Source: a virus. From it: 42,960 bases of DNA. The DNA lies in IMG/VR virus record IMGVR_UViG_3300035670_000452, positions 1 through 42,960 of that record. The stretch is one strand, 5' to 3'. A program made the position numbers and the translations under genes. Position 1 is the first letter of the stretch. Every line of letters starts with the position of its first letter. Shown one piece after another: positions 16,435 through 23,355 of this stretch. The notes under the pieces are model-generated. The model worked only from the letters and a program-made list of their open reading frames with translations, had not been told where the DNA came from and did not search any database.

Positions 16435-17640
16435 ATGGCTGAGTTGATGTTCCAGCAGGGGCAGTGCTGCGACGGCGACGATCCGTGCATCATCAGGTCT
16501 GCAACGTCCGAAGACTGGGGCGACTGGACGGTCGACGCTGGCGACGCGGGAGACTTCAGCTATTCCGGTACTGCGGCAACCATCGAGGCCGCAAGTATGC
16601 GGGTGCTGTCTCCGACTGAGCACCCCAACGCTTCGACGCCGTGGCCGATCACGATTACGGCGAAGGTTCAAGCCGGGACCGGGACGAAACCGCGACTGTT
16701 TCTCAACTGGGCTTCCGATGACTCGTCCGGCATTATCGTGGAGTTTGAGGTTTTCGCGGATTACACGTTCGTTCGTTGTTACGAGTTCGACGGGTCAGGC
16801 GAAACTCAGATTGGAAATACTGCGGTGACGATTGGGCTGCGAGGGACCGAGCAGTCTTGGGTCACAGCCTGCTACTACGACTCGAAAGTGACGGTCGGGG
16901 TTTACGATGACGCGGCAACTCCTGCTGGCTATCTGTTGGAGTGGACGCTGAGCCCGATTACGCAAGACGGCGGCCCGCTGTGGGGTGTCGGGCGAGGCAC
17001 GGGCGGAACTACGGATGCTGTTTTCGATTCCGTGTCGGCAGGCGTCCGAGACAGCGGGACTCCGTGCGGGACGTGCTACCCGGTGTGCCCGATTGTGCAA
17101 CAGGAATCATTCTCCCTGTACACGCCAGAGACGCGGGATGACGAGTTTTCCGCGCTGGGAAGCTACGTGCTGAGCGACACCGGCCACGAGGGGACCGCTT
17201 ACGGCAGCGGCACGATTACGCACCGCGCCCTGCATCGCGAGGTGCCGTACGTCTTCTATTGCGGCTCTACCCCTGTCGAAGTGAACGAGACATACACGCT
17301 GACTCTGGGCGCCCTGGATATCTCCGCAACGCTCACAGAAGACAGCGGAACGTACACGCTGACGGTAAGCGTCGACGGCTCGCCGCTGGATACGATCGTT
17401 TGGGAGTATTTCCCTGTCGGATCGCTGATTATCTACGGGGTCCGCGAAAATGCCGATGTACGGGTGTACGTCTATATTTTTGGCGAGGGTGGCGCAGTGT
17501 ACCTCGACACGGCCGCGGCGGCATTCGCGGCTGGAGAGACGGTTGGATTTTCGTCAACTGCTGACGTTGACGTGGCGTTCTACACAAACCGCCACGTCGA
17601 CCTGGATGGCGACTGCGACGACGTGGAGGCCCCACAGTGA
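16435..17640 (+). CDS. Minor tail protein with beta-sandwich domains
   Basis: A 401-residue acidic protein with two apparent beta domains (about 20-210 and 225-395), separated by a Cys-rich hinge CGTCYPVCP near 220-228. The first contains a pattern like LamG/concanavalin-type folds (PWPITITAKVQAG, GIIVEFEVFADYTFVRC). Position after the distal tail proteins suggests receptor or carbohydrate binding, which is inference. It ends in a GTGA overlap with the next gene. Confidence 0.55.
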   Translation: MAELMFQQGQCCDGDDPCIIRSATSEDWGDWTVDAGDAGDFSYSGTAATIEAASMRVLSPTEHPNASTPWPITITAKVQAGTGTKPRLFLNWASDDSSGIIVEFEVFADYTFVRCYEFDGSGETQIGNTAVTIGLRGTEQSWVTACYYDSKVTVGVYDDAATPAGYLLEWTLSPITQDGGPLWGVGRGTGGTTDAVFDSVSAGVRDSGTPCGTCYPVCPIVQQESFSLYTPETRDDEFSALGSYVLSDTGHEGTAYGSGTITHRALHREVPYVFYCGSTPVEVNETYTLTLGALDISATLTEDSGTYTLTVSVDGSPLDTIVWEYFPVGSLIIYGVRENADVRVYVYIFGEGGAVYLDTAAAAFAAGETVGFSSTADVDVAFYTNRHVDLDGDCDDVEAPQ

Positions 17641-17915
17641 AGCTGTTCCGCGTCCCGCAGTCCGTGGCCAACAAGGTGCGTGCGGGCCAGCGGCGGGGCG
17701 GCTCGTGCCCGATGCGTGGACCTGCCATTGGCCGCCTGATTTGCAACTGCGGCGGATCCCCTCCGGTGTTCTCCTGTTCCCTCTTCGGCCGCTGCGTCCT
17801 GACGACACCAGGCAAGCCGTATCCGCTCGACATGCGGCGCGTCGACGGCTCCCGCGTGACGATCAGGCCGGAGGAAAAACCGGCGGTCTGCTCTCGGTGC
17901 GAGCGGCGGGCCTAA
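17637..17915 (+). CDS. Small Cys-rich protein, unknown
   Basis: A 92-residue basic protein with a GTG start overlapping the previous stop. It contains seven cysteines, including CNCGGSP and a C-terminal CSRC pair, so metal binding is possible. It is the last rightward gene before the integrase, which faces it. I do not recognise it. Confidence 0.55.
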   Translation: MKLFRVPQSVANKVRAGQRRGGSCPMRGPAIGRLICNCGGSPPVFSCSLFGRCVLTTPGKPYPLDMRRVDGSRVTIRPEEKPAVCSRCERRA

Positions 17916-17954
17916 ATCGGTTGACTCGTAAAAGTCAACCCGAATCGGTTGACT
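17915..17954. terminator. Hairpin and 12-bp direct repeat between convergent genes
   Basis: GGTTGAC (17919-17925) and GTCAACC (17934-17940) form a 7-bp stem with an A-rich 8-base loop, between the end of the tail genes and the end of the leftward integrase. AATCGGTTGACT occurs twice, at 17915-17926 and 17943-17954. The hairpin may end transcription in both directions although it has no T-run; the direct repeats could instead be integrase or Xis arm-type sites. Confidence 0.45.
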
Positions 17955-18747
17955 ACCCCAGACGCGGCGGAAGCACTCCCCGAGGCCTGTACTGGGAGCG
18001 GTCGACGTAGAAATTGACCATCCCGGCCGTCCGGTGACCGAGGAACTGCCTCGCGGCGTCCAGCCCCTGGGCACACGCCACCGCCGTAGCCCCTGTGCGG
18101 CGAAGCTGCTGGAGGCCGCCGTCACTGGAGACGCCGGCCAGGAGGCGGATCAAGGCGAACCGCTGGTAGAACGCTCGCGGTCCCCACGGTGATGCCAGGG
18201 GGTAGTCGCCCGGCAGGGCCAGCACTTCTGCGGCCGTCTCTGGCCGCATCAGCGGTTCGTGTGGCTGGCCCGTCTTGTGCTGCCGGAGGGCCACCAAGCC
18301 AGTAGTGGCAATCTGGTCGCGTCGCAGGCCCCACAAATCTGACCGGCGCAGTCCTGTTTCGTAGCCGGCCAGTATCAGGGCATGCCAATAATCCCCGTGG
18401 GCCACCAGGGCGGCGGCCGCGGCAAGCCGGCCAATCTCGTCTACCGTCCATGCCGTCGGCATCGGTGGCGGTGGCGTCTCCCGGCGGACCTCACCCGGGC
18501 CAACAGCCCAACCGTGGCGAGCCGCGAATCTCCAGAGACAGAGGATCCTCGTCCGGTGACCGGATAGCGTCCAGCCAGCGTACAGCGGTTCCAGGCCAAC
18601 CAGCCAGGCAGATACCGTGGTGTCCGTGAGATCGGCCGTGGTACTGCCGGGGAACAGGCAGAGCGTGCGGCGCATCTGGTACGCGGCACCATCGGACAGG
18701 CGGCGGGTCGCCAAGTAGCGGTCGAGTACGTCACTGAGGTTCATCAT
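17953..18747 (-). CDS. Tyrosine site-specific integrase
   Basis: A 264-residue phage integrase. N-terminal SAM-like core-binding domain (about 1-90), then the catalytic domain: Arg in GLRRSDL (about 134), Lys in QHKTGQ (158), Arg in QQLRR (216), His in LGHRT (238) and the nucleophile Tyr in NFYVD (247). The first His of the usual HxxR box is replaced by Gln, which occurs in some members. No N-terminal arm-binding domain is evident, so it is short for a lambda-type enzyme. It lies next to an attP-like tRNA fragment. The start at one of the two ATGs at 18747/18744 is preferred; a GTG further up is possible. Confidence 0.9.
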   Translation of the reverse strand: MMNLSDVLDRYLATRRLSDGAAYQMRRTLCLFPGSTTADLTDTTVSAWLVGLEPLYAGWTLSGHRTRILCLWRFAARHGWAVGPGEVRRETPPPPMPTAWTVDEIGRLAAAAALVAHGDYWHALILAGYETGLRRSDLWGLRRDQIATTGLVALRQHKTGQPHEPLMRPETAAEVLALPGDYPLASPWGPRAFYQRFALIRLLAGVSSDGGLQQLRRTGATAVACAQGLDAARQFLGHRTAGMVNFYVDRSQYRPRGVLPPRLG

Positions 18748-18812
18748 GGCAGCCCCCAAACGTAGCACGCTGTTGGCTGCCGTGCCGGATTGGCACTCCG
18801 TTTTTCTCGCGA

Positions 18813-18866
18813 CGAGCTTCTAGCTCGACAAGCTAGGGGTCACTGGTTCGAGTCCAGTAGCGCCCA
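18813..18866 (+). other. attP core: 3' half of a tRNA gene
   Basis: From 18820 the sequence folds as a tRNA 3' half: anticodon stem CTAGC/GCTAG around the 7-base loop TCGACAA (18825-18831), a 5-base variable loop, T-arm ACTGG-TTCGAGT-CCAGT (18842-18858), then acceptor strand AGCGCCC and discriminator A (18866). There is no 5' half. Tyrosine integrases commonly use such sites, with crossover in the anticodon loop. CGAGCT and AGCTCG flanking at 18813-18827 add a further inverted repeat. Position 33 of the loop is C and not T, so the anticodon (formally GAC) may not be that of the host gene. Confidence 0.75.
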
Positions 18867-18868
18867 CT

Positions 18869-19066
18869 ATGCAACTCCCAACGATTCCAACAACGCTTTA
18901 CGACGAAAAACTCAACTTCACTTTCCAGGTGCTGGCCTACCGGACGTTGACCGCTGGCGAGATGCGCGCCGCATGGGCTTACTACCGGAGCCAGAAGAAG
19001 AGCGCGAAACCGAAGAAGAACCAGACGGTGCAGGTAATTTCGCAGATCGGGATACGCGGGCGATGA
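18869..19066 (+). CDS. Small hypothetical protein downstream of attP
   Basis: A 65-residue protein starting 3 bases after the tRNA fragment. The sequence LNFTFQVLAYRTLTAGEMRAAWAYYRSQKK looks like a genuine amphipathic helical protein with a basic tail. No good Shine-Dalgarno is possible because the tRNA part lies upstream. It overlaps the leftward gene at 18918-19217 in antiparallel. Real but uncertain; function unknown. Confidence 0.4.
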   Translation: MQLPTIPTTLYDEKLNFTFQVLAYRTLTAGEMRAAWAYYRSQKKSAKPKKNQTVQVISQIGIRGR

Positions 19067-19217
19067 TCGACTTGACGAGCCGGGCCGGTAGCAACCCGAC
19101 CTTGCCGTCGGCGGCGCGAGCGACCCATGCGGCGTACAGTTCCTCCCAAAGCGGCGGCGTTAGCTCGACGCCGTTGGGGAGAATGCACACGAGATCGGAA
19201 GCGAAGTCGGGTTTCAC
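18918..19217 (-). CDS. Small leftward early protein, unknown
   Basis: A 99-residue protein starting at GTG 19217, with AAAGGAG (complement of 19225-19231) 7 bases upstream, the same strong site used by the early genes. The N-terminal 60 residues (VELTPPLWEELYAAWVARAADGKVG) look structured; the last 35 are Ser/Arg-rich and antisense to the small rightward gene. It is transcribed towards attP and int from a divergent promoter, so an excisionase or integration accessory role is possible but unproven. Confidence 0.5.
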   Translation of the reverse strand: MKPDFASDLVCILPNGVELTPPLWEELYAAWVARAADGKVGLLPARLVKSIIARVSRSAKLPAPSGSSSVSRSSSGSGSKPMRRASRQRSTSGRPAPGK

Positions 19218-19273
19218 GCCAGTTCTCCTTTCGGTGATGGTGATGGGCCGGATGGCCGGGTGACTGGCCGTTG

Positions 19274-19302
19274 ATTGTAACGTGTATCTTGAAATAATCC
19301 AA
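19274..19302 (-). promoter_or_regulatory. Leftward promoter of the divergent control region
   Basis: On the minus strand TTGGAT (complement of 19297-19302), 17 bases, then TACAAT (complement of 19274-19279) form a promoter with a strong -10 and weak -35. It would transcribe the gene at 18918-19217 and perhaps int. The operator CCAACCAGTTGG (19299-19310) covers the -35. Confidence 0.5.
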
Positions 19303-19316
19303 CCAGTTGGTAGAAT
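19289..19316 (+). promoter_or_regulatory. Rightward promoter with operator (copy 1), before HTH gene
   Basis: TTGAAA (19289-19294), 16 bases, TAGAAT (19311-19316). The spacer ends with CCAACCAGTTGG (19299-19310), an inverted repeat CCAAC-CA-GTTGG abutting the -10. The same 12-mer in the same place occurs in the promoter at 19558-19585. A protein bound here would block both this promoter and the divergent leftward one. Confidence 0.75.
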
Positions 19317-19322
19317 GGGGGC

Positions 19323-19553
19323 ATGTCGATAATGTCCGCAATCCCTGGATTTCTGACCCTTCACGAGGTCGCAGACCTGTTTGGCGTGTGCCATTCCCAG
19401 GTGGCGCGCGACGTGCGCGCGGGAAAGATCAAGGCAACGCGGCTCGGACAGCAGGCGTTGATCCCTGAATCGCTCGCGAAAGAACTGGCGGAACGCAGGA
19501 AAACCAACCCACCGAAGCGCGGTCCGAAGCCTCGCCAGAAAAATCTCAACTGA
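19323..19553 (+). CDS. Small HTH regulator (excisionase/MerR-type fold)
   Basis: A 76-residue protein. FLTLHEVADLFGVCHSQVARDVRAGKI (about 10-36) is a winged-helix HTH of the MerR/excisionase type, followed by the wing TRLGQQALIPES and a basic, Pro-rich tail (PPKRGPKPRQ). It lies between two promoters that carry the same operator, so it is probably the repressor or Cro-like protein that regulates itself, the leftward gene and the early operon. It has no dimerisation domain like that of CI. Target assignment is inferred from position. Confidence 0.7.
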   Translation: MSIMSAIPGFLTLHEVADLFGVCHSQVARDVRAGKIKATRLGQQALIPESLAKELAERRKTNPPKRGPKPRQKNLN

Positions 19554-19557
19554 CCTA

Positions 19558-19585
19558 TTGAGTTAGTCCAACCAGTTGGTATAAT
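19558..19585 (+). promoter_or_regulatory. Early rightward promoter with operator (copy 2)
   Basis: TTGAGT (19558-19563), 16 bases, perfect TATAAT (19580-19585). CCAACCAGTTGG lies at 19568-19579, again directly against the -10, with flanks matching copy 1 (TARTCCAACCAGTTGGTA). It faces the replication operon. Similarity to consensus predicts a strong promoter when not repressed. Confidence 0.8.
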
Positions 19586-19630
19586 AGCCGCAGTCGGTCA
19601 GGGAAACCTGACGCAGACGAGCGGCTTTTT
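19586..19630 (+). terminator. Compound hairpin with T-run at start of early transcript
   Basis: AGCCGC (19586-19591) can pair with GCGGCT (19621-19626), followed by TTTT. Inside is GTCAGG-GAAA-CCTGAC (19597-19612), a 6-bp stem with a GNRA-type tetraloop. For RNA coming from the HTH gene this is a complete intrinsic terminator. RNA starting at the promoter just upstream (start near 19592) would lack the 5' arm and so could escape it. That selective reading is inference. Confidence 0.6.
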
Positions 19631-19924
19631 CTGGTTCTTGGCTCAGCGATTACCGCAGTACGACCCTGAAAGCCGGATTATCAGTGGCCCCGGACGTGTA
19701 ACGCAAGCCAATCTGGATATGACGCTCTGAAGCGTATCAGGTCATTCTGGCCGCAGGATTCCAACACGGAGCCGCTGCGTGCGGCGTGGTAACGGATGGT
19801 CCCGAAACTGAATTGCGCTGACGGTACGCGCAGATCAAACCACCGGGGAGCCGGGATAGGGCTGGCGGATGGACTCCGAGAGGGGGACGACGCAGGACGC
19901 GGGTGGTTGGTGGGTATTGCATCC
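19631..19924 (+). other. Leader region without a recognised gene
   Basis: Between the hairpin and the next gene I see no convincing coding sequence or repeat. An open frame in phase with the following gene extends back to 19796 but has no ribosome-binding site there and a shadow-like composition. This stretch is probably the early leader RNA. Confidence 0.4.
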
Positions 19925-20206
19925 ATGAAGTCCAAACAACGAACAACGCGGGCGAAGAAACGGCCGGAAGTATCCGCAGAATTTGCGATTTCCAAGGGCC
20001 TCCCAATTCCAGAACCACGAGGCGTCAAACCCAAATACCCGTGGGATCAGATGGGCGTAGGTGACTCCTTTTTCGTTCCCGGGCAAACGTCTCAGTCGTT
20101 TGGAGCAGCAAGGCAGTACGCCCAGGTTACCAGGTCATGCGTGTATGTCTCGCGGACGGTGACAGAACGCGGCGTATCAGGCGTTAGAGTTTGGCGGACG
20201 AAGTAG
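19925..20206 (+). CDS. Small early phage protein (VGDSFFVP family)
   Basis: A 93-residue protein. A basic N-terminus is followed by KYPWDQMGVGDSFFVPGQT, repeated aromatic/basic strands and a terminal VRVWRTK. This YPW...VGDSFFVP...VWR pattern is widespread in small phage early proteins, often with an N-terminal basic or HTH segment, but their function is not known to me. ATG 19925 is chosen at the start of the conserved-looking part; an in-frame extension to 19796 cannot be excluded. Confidence 0.6.
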   Translation: MKSKQRTTRAKKRPEVSAEFAISKGLPIPEPRGVKPKYPWDQMGVGDSFFVPGQTSQSFGAARQYAQVTRSCVYVSRTVTERGVSGVRVWRTK

Positions 20207-20229
20207 CTAAGTCGTTGAAAGGAGTCACG

Positions 20230-20382
20230 ATGCGACCGAACTGGATGCAGGAAGATAGCGATGCCGAAGACCGGGCCATGAACGAGGTTGAGGCGTTCGA
20301 AGCGTTGCTTCTGTGGTGTTTCGTGGCCGCCGGGCTGATCTGGTTCGGGGCCGAATGCGCGGCGGCGTTGTGGCTGTGGTAG
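20230..20382 (+). CDS. Small single-span membrane protein
   Basis: A 50-residue protein; GAAAGGAG (20217-20224) fixes the ATG at 20230. Acidic N-terminus (EDSDAEDRAMNEVEAFE), then a hydrophobic segment LLLWCFVAAGLIWF and ALWLW at the C-terminus. Early position suggests a host-takeover or superinfection-exclusion role rather than lysis, but no function can be assigned. Confidence 0.6.
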   Translation: MRPNWMQEDSDAEDRAMNEVEAFEALLLWCFVAAGLIWFGAECAAALWLW

Positions 20383-20416
20383 TTGGATCTTTGGGTTCTG
20401 AAAGGAGCGATGGCAC

Positions 20417-21112
20417 ATGCTGATCTGGGACATCGAAACGAGCGCGGCACCGGAAGAACGGCTGCGGGAGTTGTACCGGGCGCCGACGTTCGAGGAGTTC
20501 TCCTCCACCTGCGACAAGCGGTGGAAGGACGACACGAAGCGGGAGAAGTTCGAAAAGGCCAAGGTTGATGGCTGGCAGTCCTTCAAGGACAAGGCAGCCC
20601 TCTCCGCGGTGACCGGCCAAGTCGTGGCCGTGGGCTGCTGGTCCGCCACGACGGGGAAAACGGTGATCGTCGGCGAGCAGGAGGGCATGACGGAGCCAGA
20701 GATTCTCGCCAAGTTCTGGGGCCTGTACGGGTCGATGCGGTCCCAACAACGCAAGATGGTCGGGGTGAATATCTGCGGGTTCGATCTGCCTTTCTTGGTC
20801 CGCCGATCCTGGATCCTCGGCGTCGACATCCCCGCCACGGTCCGCGACGGCCGGTACTGGGACCGGCTGTTTTTGGATCTACGCGACGTGTGGCTGTGCG
20901 GCCAGCCTTGGGGGCAATGCGAATCCTCGCTGGATCACATGGCCCGGGCGTTGGGCGTGGGGGCCAAGGCCGAAGCCGCCGGCTGCGACGGGGCGACGTT
21001 CGCCAAGTTGTGGCTGTCGTGGGATGCGGAGTTGAGGGCGAAGGCCAGAGCGTATCTGGTCAACGATCTGGAGATGACCAGGAAGGTGGCAGAACGGCTG
21101 GGGGTGGTCTGA
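20417..21112 (+). CDS. DEDDy-type 3'-5' exonuclease (PolB-like)
   Basis: A 231-residue protein preceded by AAAGGAG. Exo I WDIET (Asp5, Glu7), Exo II NICGFDLPFL (Asp123) and Exo III YLVND (Tyr213, Asp217) give the DEDDy set of RNase H-fold exonucleases. No polymerase domain is attached. With the downstream RecT-like protein it may form a recombination pair: the nuclease exposes single strands and the annealer pairs them. The role in replication or recombination is inferred. Confidence 0.75.
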   Translation: MLIWDIETSAAPEERLRELYRAPTFEEFSSTCDKRWKDDTKREKFEKAKVDGWQSFKDKAALSAVTGQVVAVGCWSATTGKTVIVGEQEGMTEPEILAKFWGLYGSMRSQQRKMVGVNICGFDLPFLVRRSWILGVDIPATVRDGRYWDRLFLDLRDVWLCGQPWGQCESSLDHMARALGVGAKAEAAGCDGATFAKLWLSWDAELRAKARAYLVNDLEMTRKVAERLGVV

Positions 21113-21240
21113 TGTACGGCGTTTTTTCTACCCACGGCTATCTGCTCGGTTCTTTCGAGCGGCGTGAGGATGCTGAGCGTGCGTTGAAAACCTGGAATCA
21201 GGCCAGCGTGATCGTTTGGATCGGGGATTCGTGGGAGTGA
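21112..21240 (+). CDS. Tiny hypothetical protein
   Basis: A 42-residue peptide starting in a TGATG overlap with the exonuclease stop, so it is translationally coupled. The sequence MYGVFSTHGYLLGSFERREDAERAL then VIVWIGD looks like one beta-alpha-beta unit. Function unknown. Confidence 0.5.
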   Translation: MYGVFSTHGYLLGSFERREDAERALKTWNQASVIVWIGDSWE

Positions 21241-21272
21241 GTGAGTTTTGAAGGTTGAAAGGAGCAAGTGGC

Positions 21273-22445
21273 ATGTCGGGATCAACGGAATTATCTGTGT
21301 ACGAGCGAATACCAGACCCGCTGGCGGCGGTCCGCGAGATGGGCGAGGCAATCGCGAAAAGCCGAATGTTCGGCTGCGAAAACGTTGAACAGGGGAAGGT
21401 TTTCGCGTGGGAGTGCTTCTCCCGCAAGTGCTCTCCGCTGAGCCTCACGGAGACCTACCACGTGATCGACGGCAAGTTGTCGATGCGGGCGGACGCGATG
21501 CTGGCCCGGTTCATTGAGCAGGGCGGACGGCACGCGATTTTGGAGCGGACTCCCAATCGGGCCGCGGTCCAACTCTTCCAGGACGGCGAATCGCAGGAAT
21601 TCGCCTTCACCTGGGAAGAAGCCCAAGCGGAATCGGGCCTGACAACCGGGAAAAACGGAGTCAAGACCAACTGGTCAACCCCGCGGCGGCGGATGCAAAT
21701 GCTGTGGGCCCGCGTCGTCAGCGACGGCGTGCGGGCGATGGCCCCGCAGGTTTGCAGCGGGAAGTACACGCCGGAGGACTTCGGCCACTCGGTCGACAAC
21801 CAGGAGGACGGCGACTGGGACGCGGCCGACGTGGTGCAGGCCGACCAGGTGGTGACGGTCGAAGTCACGCCGACAGCGGCCCCGGTGGTCAAGACGGAGC
21901 CGGCCCCGGCGACGAAGCCCGCCACGGTGGTTGAGCCCGCGGGCGCTGCGTCCAGCGAGAAGCCCGTCACCGCGGCGCAGAAGGCCCGCATCCGCGAACT
22001 GGTGGAACTGCTGGCCGCCCACGACGCCCTGGACGGGGCTCTGCGGAAGCGGGGCGTCTCGTCCGTCAACAGCCTCACGACGACGCAGGCCGGAGAGATC
22101 CTCGCACGGTTGGAAGCCGCGCGGCTGAAAGCGGAGTTGGCCCGCGAAGTTACGGGTGCATCGAAGCTGCCCACGGAGGCGACGTCGGCCGCCCTGGCTG
22201 GCCCGTGCTCACAGGTCCAGATCGACCGGGCCAAGGCGTTGGTGATGGAGTTGGAGCAGGTCAAGCCGGGGTCCGCGGCCAAAATTAAGCAGAAGTTGCA
22301 GGCCGCCGGGATGCAGAAAATCGCGGACCTGTCGATGTCCGACTGCGATGCTTTGCTGCAGCAACTGGCGGCGCGAAACATCGAAGCATTCTTTACCGCG
22401 GCGTTGTCGAAGCCGGTGGCGGCCGGGAACCCCACGGGAAACTGA
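21273..22445 (+). CDS. RecT-like single-strand annealing protein
   Basis: A 390-residue protein; AAAGGAG at 21258-21264 supports ATG 21273. Residues about 40-180 match RecT-family annealing proteins: PLSLTETYHVIDGKLSMRADAML, then RRRMQMLWARVVSDGVRAMAPQVCSGKYTPEDF. Residues about 225-290 and 313-375 are two similar helical modules separated by a linker (ELVELLAAHDALDGALRKRGV and KALVMELEQVKPGSAAKIKQKL), each about 45 residues, which may bind DNA or protein partners. It catalyses annealing of complementary strands in phage recombination. Flanked by an exonuclease and an SSB-like gene. Confidence 0.82.
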   Translation: MSGSTELSVYERIPDPLAAVREMGEAIAKSRMFGCENVEQGKVFAWECFSRKCSPLSLTETYHVIDGKLSMRADAMLARFIEQGGRHAILERTPNRAAVQLFQDGESQEFAFTWEEAQAESGLTTGKNGVKTNWSTPRRRMQMLWARVVSDGVRAMAPQVCSGKYTPEDFGHSVDNQEDGDWDAADVVQADQVVTVEVTPTAAPVVKTEPAPATKPATVVEPAGAASSEKPVTAAQKARIRELVELLAAHDALDGALRKRGVSSVNSLTTTQAGEILARLEAARLKAELAREVTGASKLPTEATSAALAGPCSQVQIDRAKALVMELEQVKPGSAAKIKQKLQAAGMQKIADLSMSDCDALLQQLAARNIEAFFTAALSKPVAAGNPTGN

Positions 22446-22459
22446 TCGACGTTCCGCCG

Positions 22460-22612
22460 GTGTTGCTGCCGCTGGTGGAACTGTACGGGATTGCAGCGGT
22501 GCGTGAGGCGTGGAATGCGGCGATGGGCTACCCGCTGACATGGGCCACGGACATTCGAGACGTTTTCACGGTGGCCGAGATTTTGGAATCGAAATCGAAA
22601 GGAGCACGGTAA
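22460..22612 (+). CDS. Tiny hypothetical protein between RecT and SSB genes
   Basis: A frame with a protein-like helix (LLPLVELYGIAAVREAWNAAMGYPLTW) and an end 2 bases before the next ATG. The start is uncertain: GTG 22460 has no ribosome-binding site, and the frame is open further upstream into the RecT-like gene. It encodes about 50 residues. Could be coupled to RecT translation. Confidence 0.4.
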   Translation: MLLPLVELYGIAAVREAWNAAMGYPLTWATDIRDVFTVAEILESKSKGAR

Positions 22613-22614
22613 TC

Positions 22615-23241
22615 ATGGCATTCGAGATGGACATGCCCGACAAGATGGATGGTGACTCGAATTTTCTCAGCGAGCCTGGGACGTATCACTTCGCGGTACT
22701 GGCGGTGGATGAACAGCCGACGAACCGCGACGGCAAGCCGCTGGACGGGTTCAAAGTCCACTGCTGCGTTTTGGACGGGACCACGGTTAACCAGGCGAAG
22801 AAAGAGCTGGAGCTGATGTTCTTCGCTCCGAAGCTCACGGATAAGAACAACGGCGAGTTCGCCAAGCGGAAGCAGGCCCGGTTCGCGATGGCCACGGGGA
22901 TCCTCCCGCAGGCAGCGCCCGGGCAGCGGGTGTCAGTGGACCTGCAGCAAGCGGCCGGGCGGCAGTTCGTGGCCGAAGTCGAGCGGGGAACCGGTTCGGA
23001 TGGCCAGCCCACGAAGTTCCTGCAGTTGGCCTGGGCCAACATCTACCACGTTGACGACCCGGCGGTGGCGGCGGTGCCGAAGGACGCGGCGGCGTTGGCG
23101 TTGCTGCCGAAGGAATTGCGGAAGACCGCAAAGGATTTCGAGAAGAAGCCCGCCAGCGGTGGCGGGAATGGCAGCAAGCCGGCGACGGCGACCACGGCTC
23201 AGCCCGCGACGGCCGGGGCGGTGGACTTGAACGATCTGTAG
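22615..23241 (+). CDS. SSB-like / DUF669-type protein
   Basis: A 208-residue protein with AAAGGAG (22598-22604) before ATG 22615. The N-terminal domain (FLSEPGTYHFAVLAVDEQP, then FKVHCCVLDGT) and QAAGRQFVAEVER match the OB-like fold of phage single-strand binding or DUF669 proteins. A Gly/Ala/Thr linker ends in the acidic tip VDLNDL, as in SSB proteins whose tips recruit partners. It lies between RecT-like and helicase genes. Function is inferred from domain and context. Confidence 0.65.
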   Translation: MAFEMDMPDKMDGDSNFLSEPGTYHFAVLAVDEQPTNRDGKPLDGFKVHCCVLDGTTVNQAKKELELMFFAPKLTDKNNGEFAKRKQARFAMATGILPQAAPGQRVSVDLQQAAGRQFVAEVERGTGSDGQPTKFLQLAWANIYHVDDPAVAAVPKDAAALALLPKELRKTAKDFEKKPASGGGNGSKPATATTAQPATAGAVDLNDL

Positions 23242-23267
23242 TCCGTGTCGTGTTTCCAACCAGGGGA

Positions 23268-23333
23268 GAGCACGGGTGCCACCGTGCTCCTTTCGGCCGG
23301 CTGTCGTGATCGGAGACGCGGCAGCCGGCTTTT
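23268..23333 (+). terminator. Tandem hairpins, second with T-run
   Basis: Hairpin 1 has arms GAGCACGG (23268-23275) and CCGTGCTC (23282-23289). Hairpin 2 has arms GCCGGCTG (23296-23303) and CAGCCGGC (23322-23329), followed by TTTT. The second is a plausible intrinsic terminator, which would reduce expression of the helicase and genes beyond; the first may be an RNA-processing or stability hairpin. Confidence 0.6.
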
Positions 23334-23355
23334 CTGAATCACGAGTCGGTGAACC

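Noticed and set aside
18820-18866. A complete tRNA gene
   Set aside because: Only the anticodon arm, variable loop, T arm and 3' acceptor strand are present; no D arm or matching 5' acceptor lies upstream.
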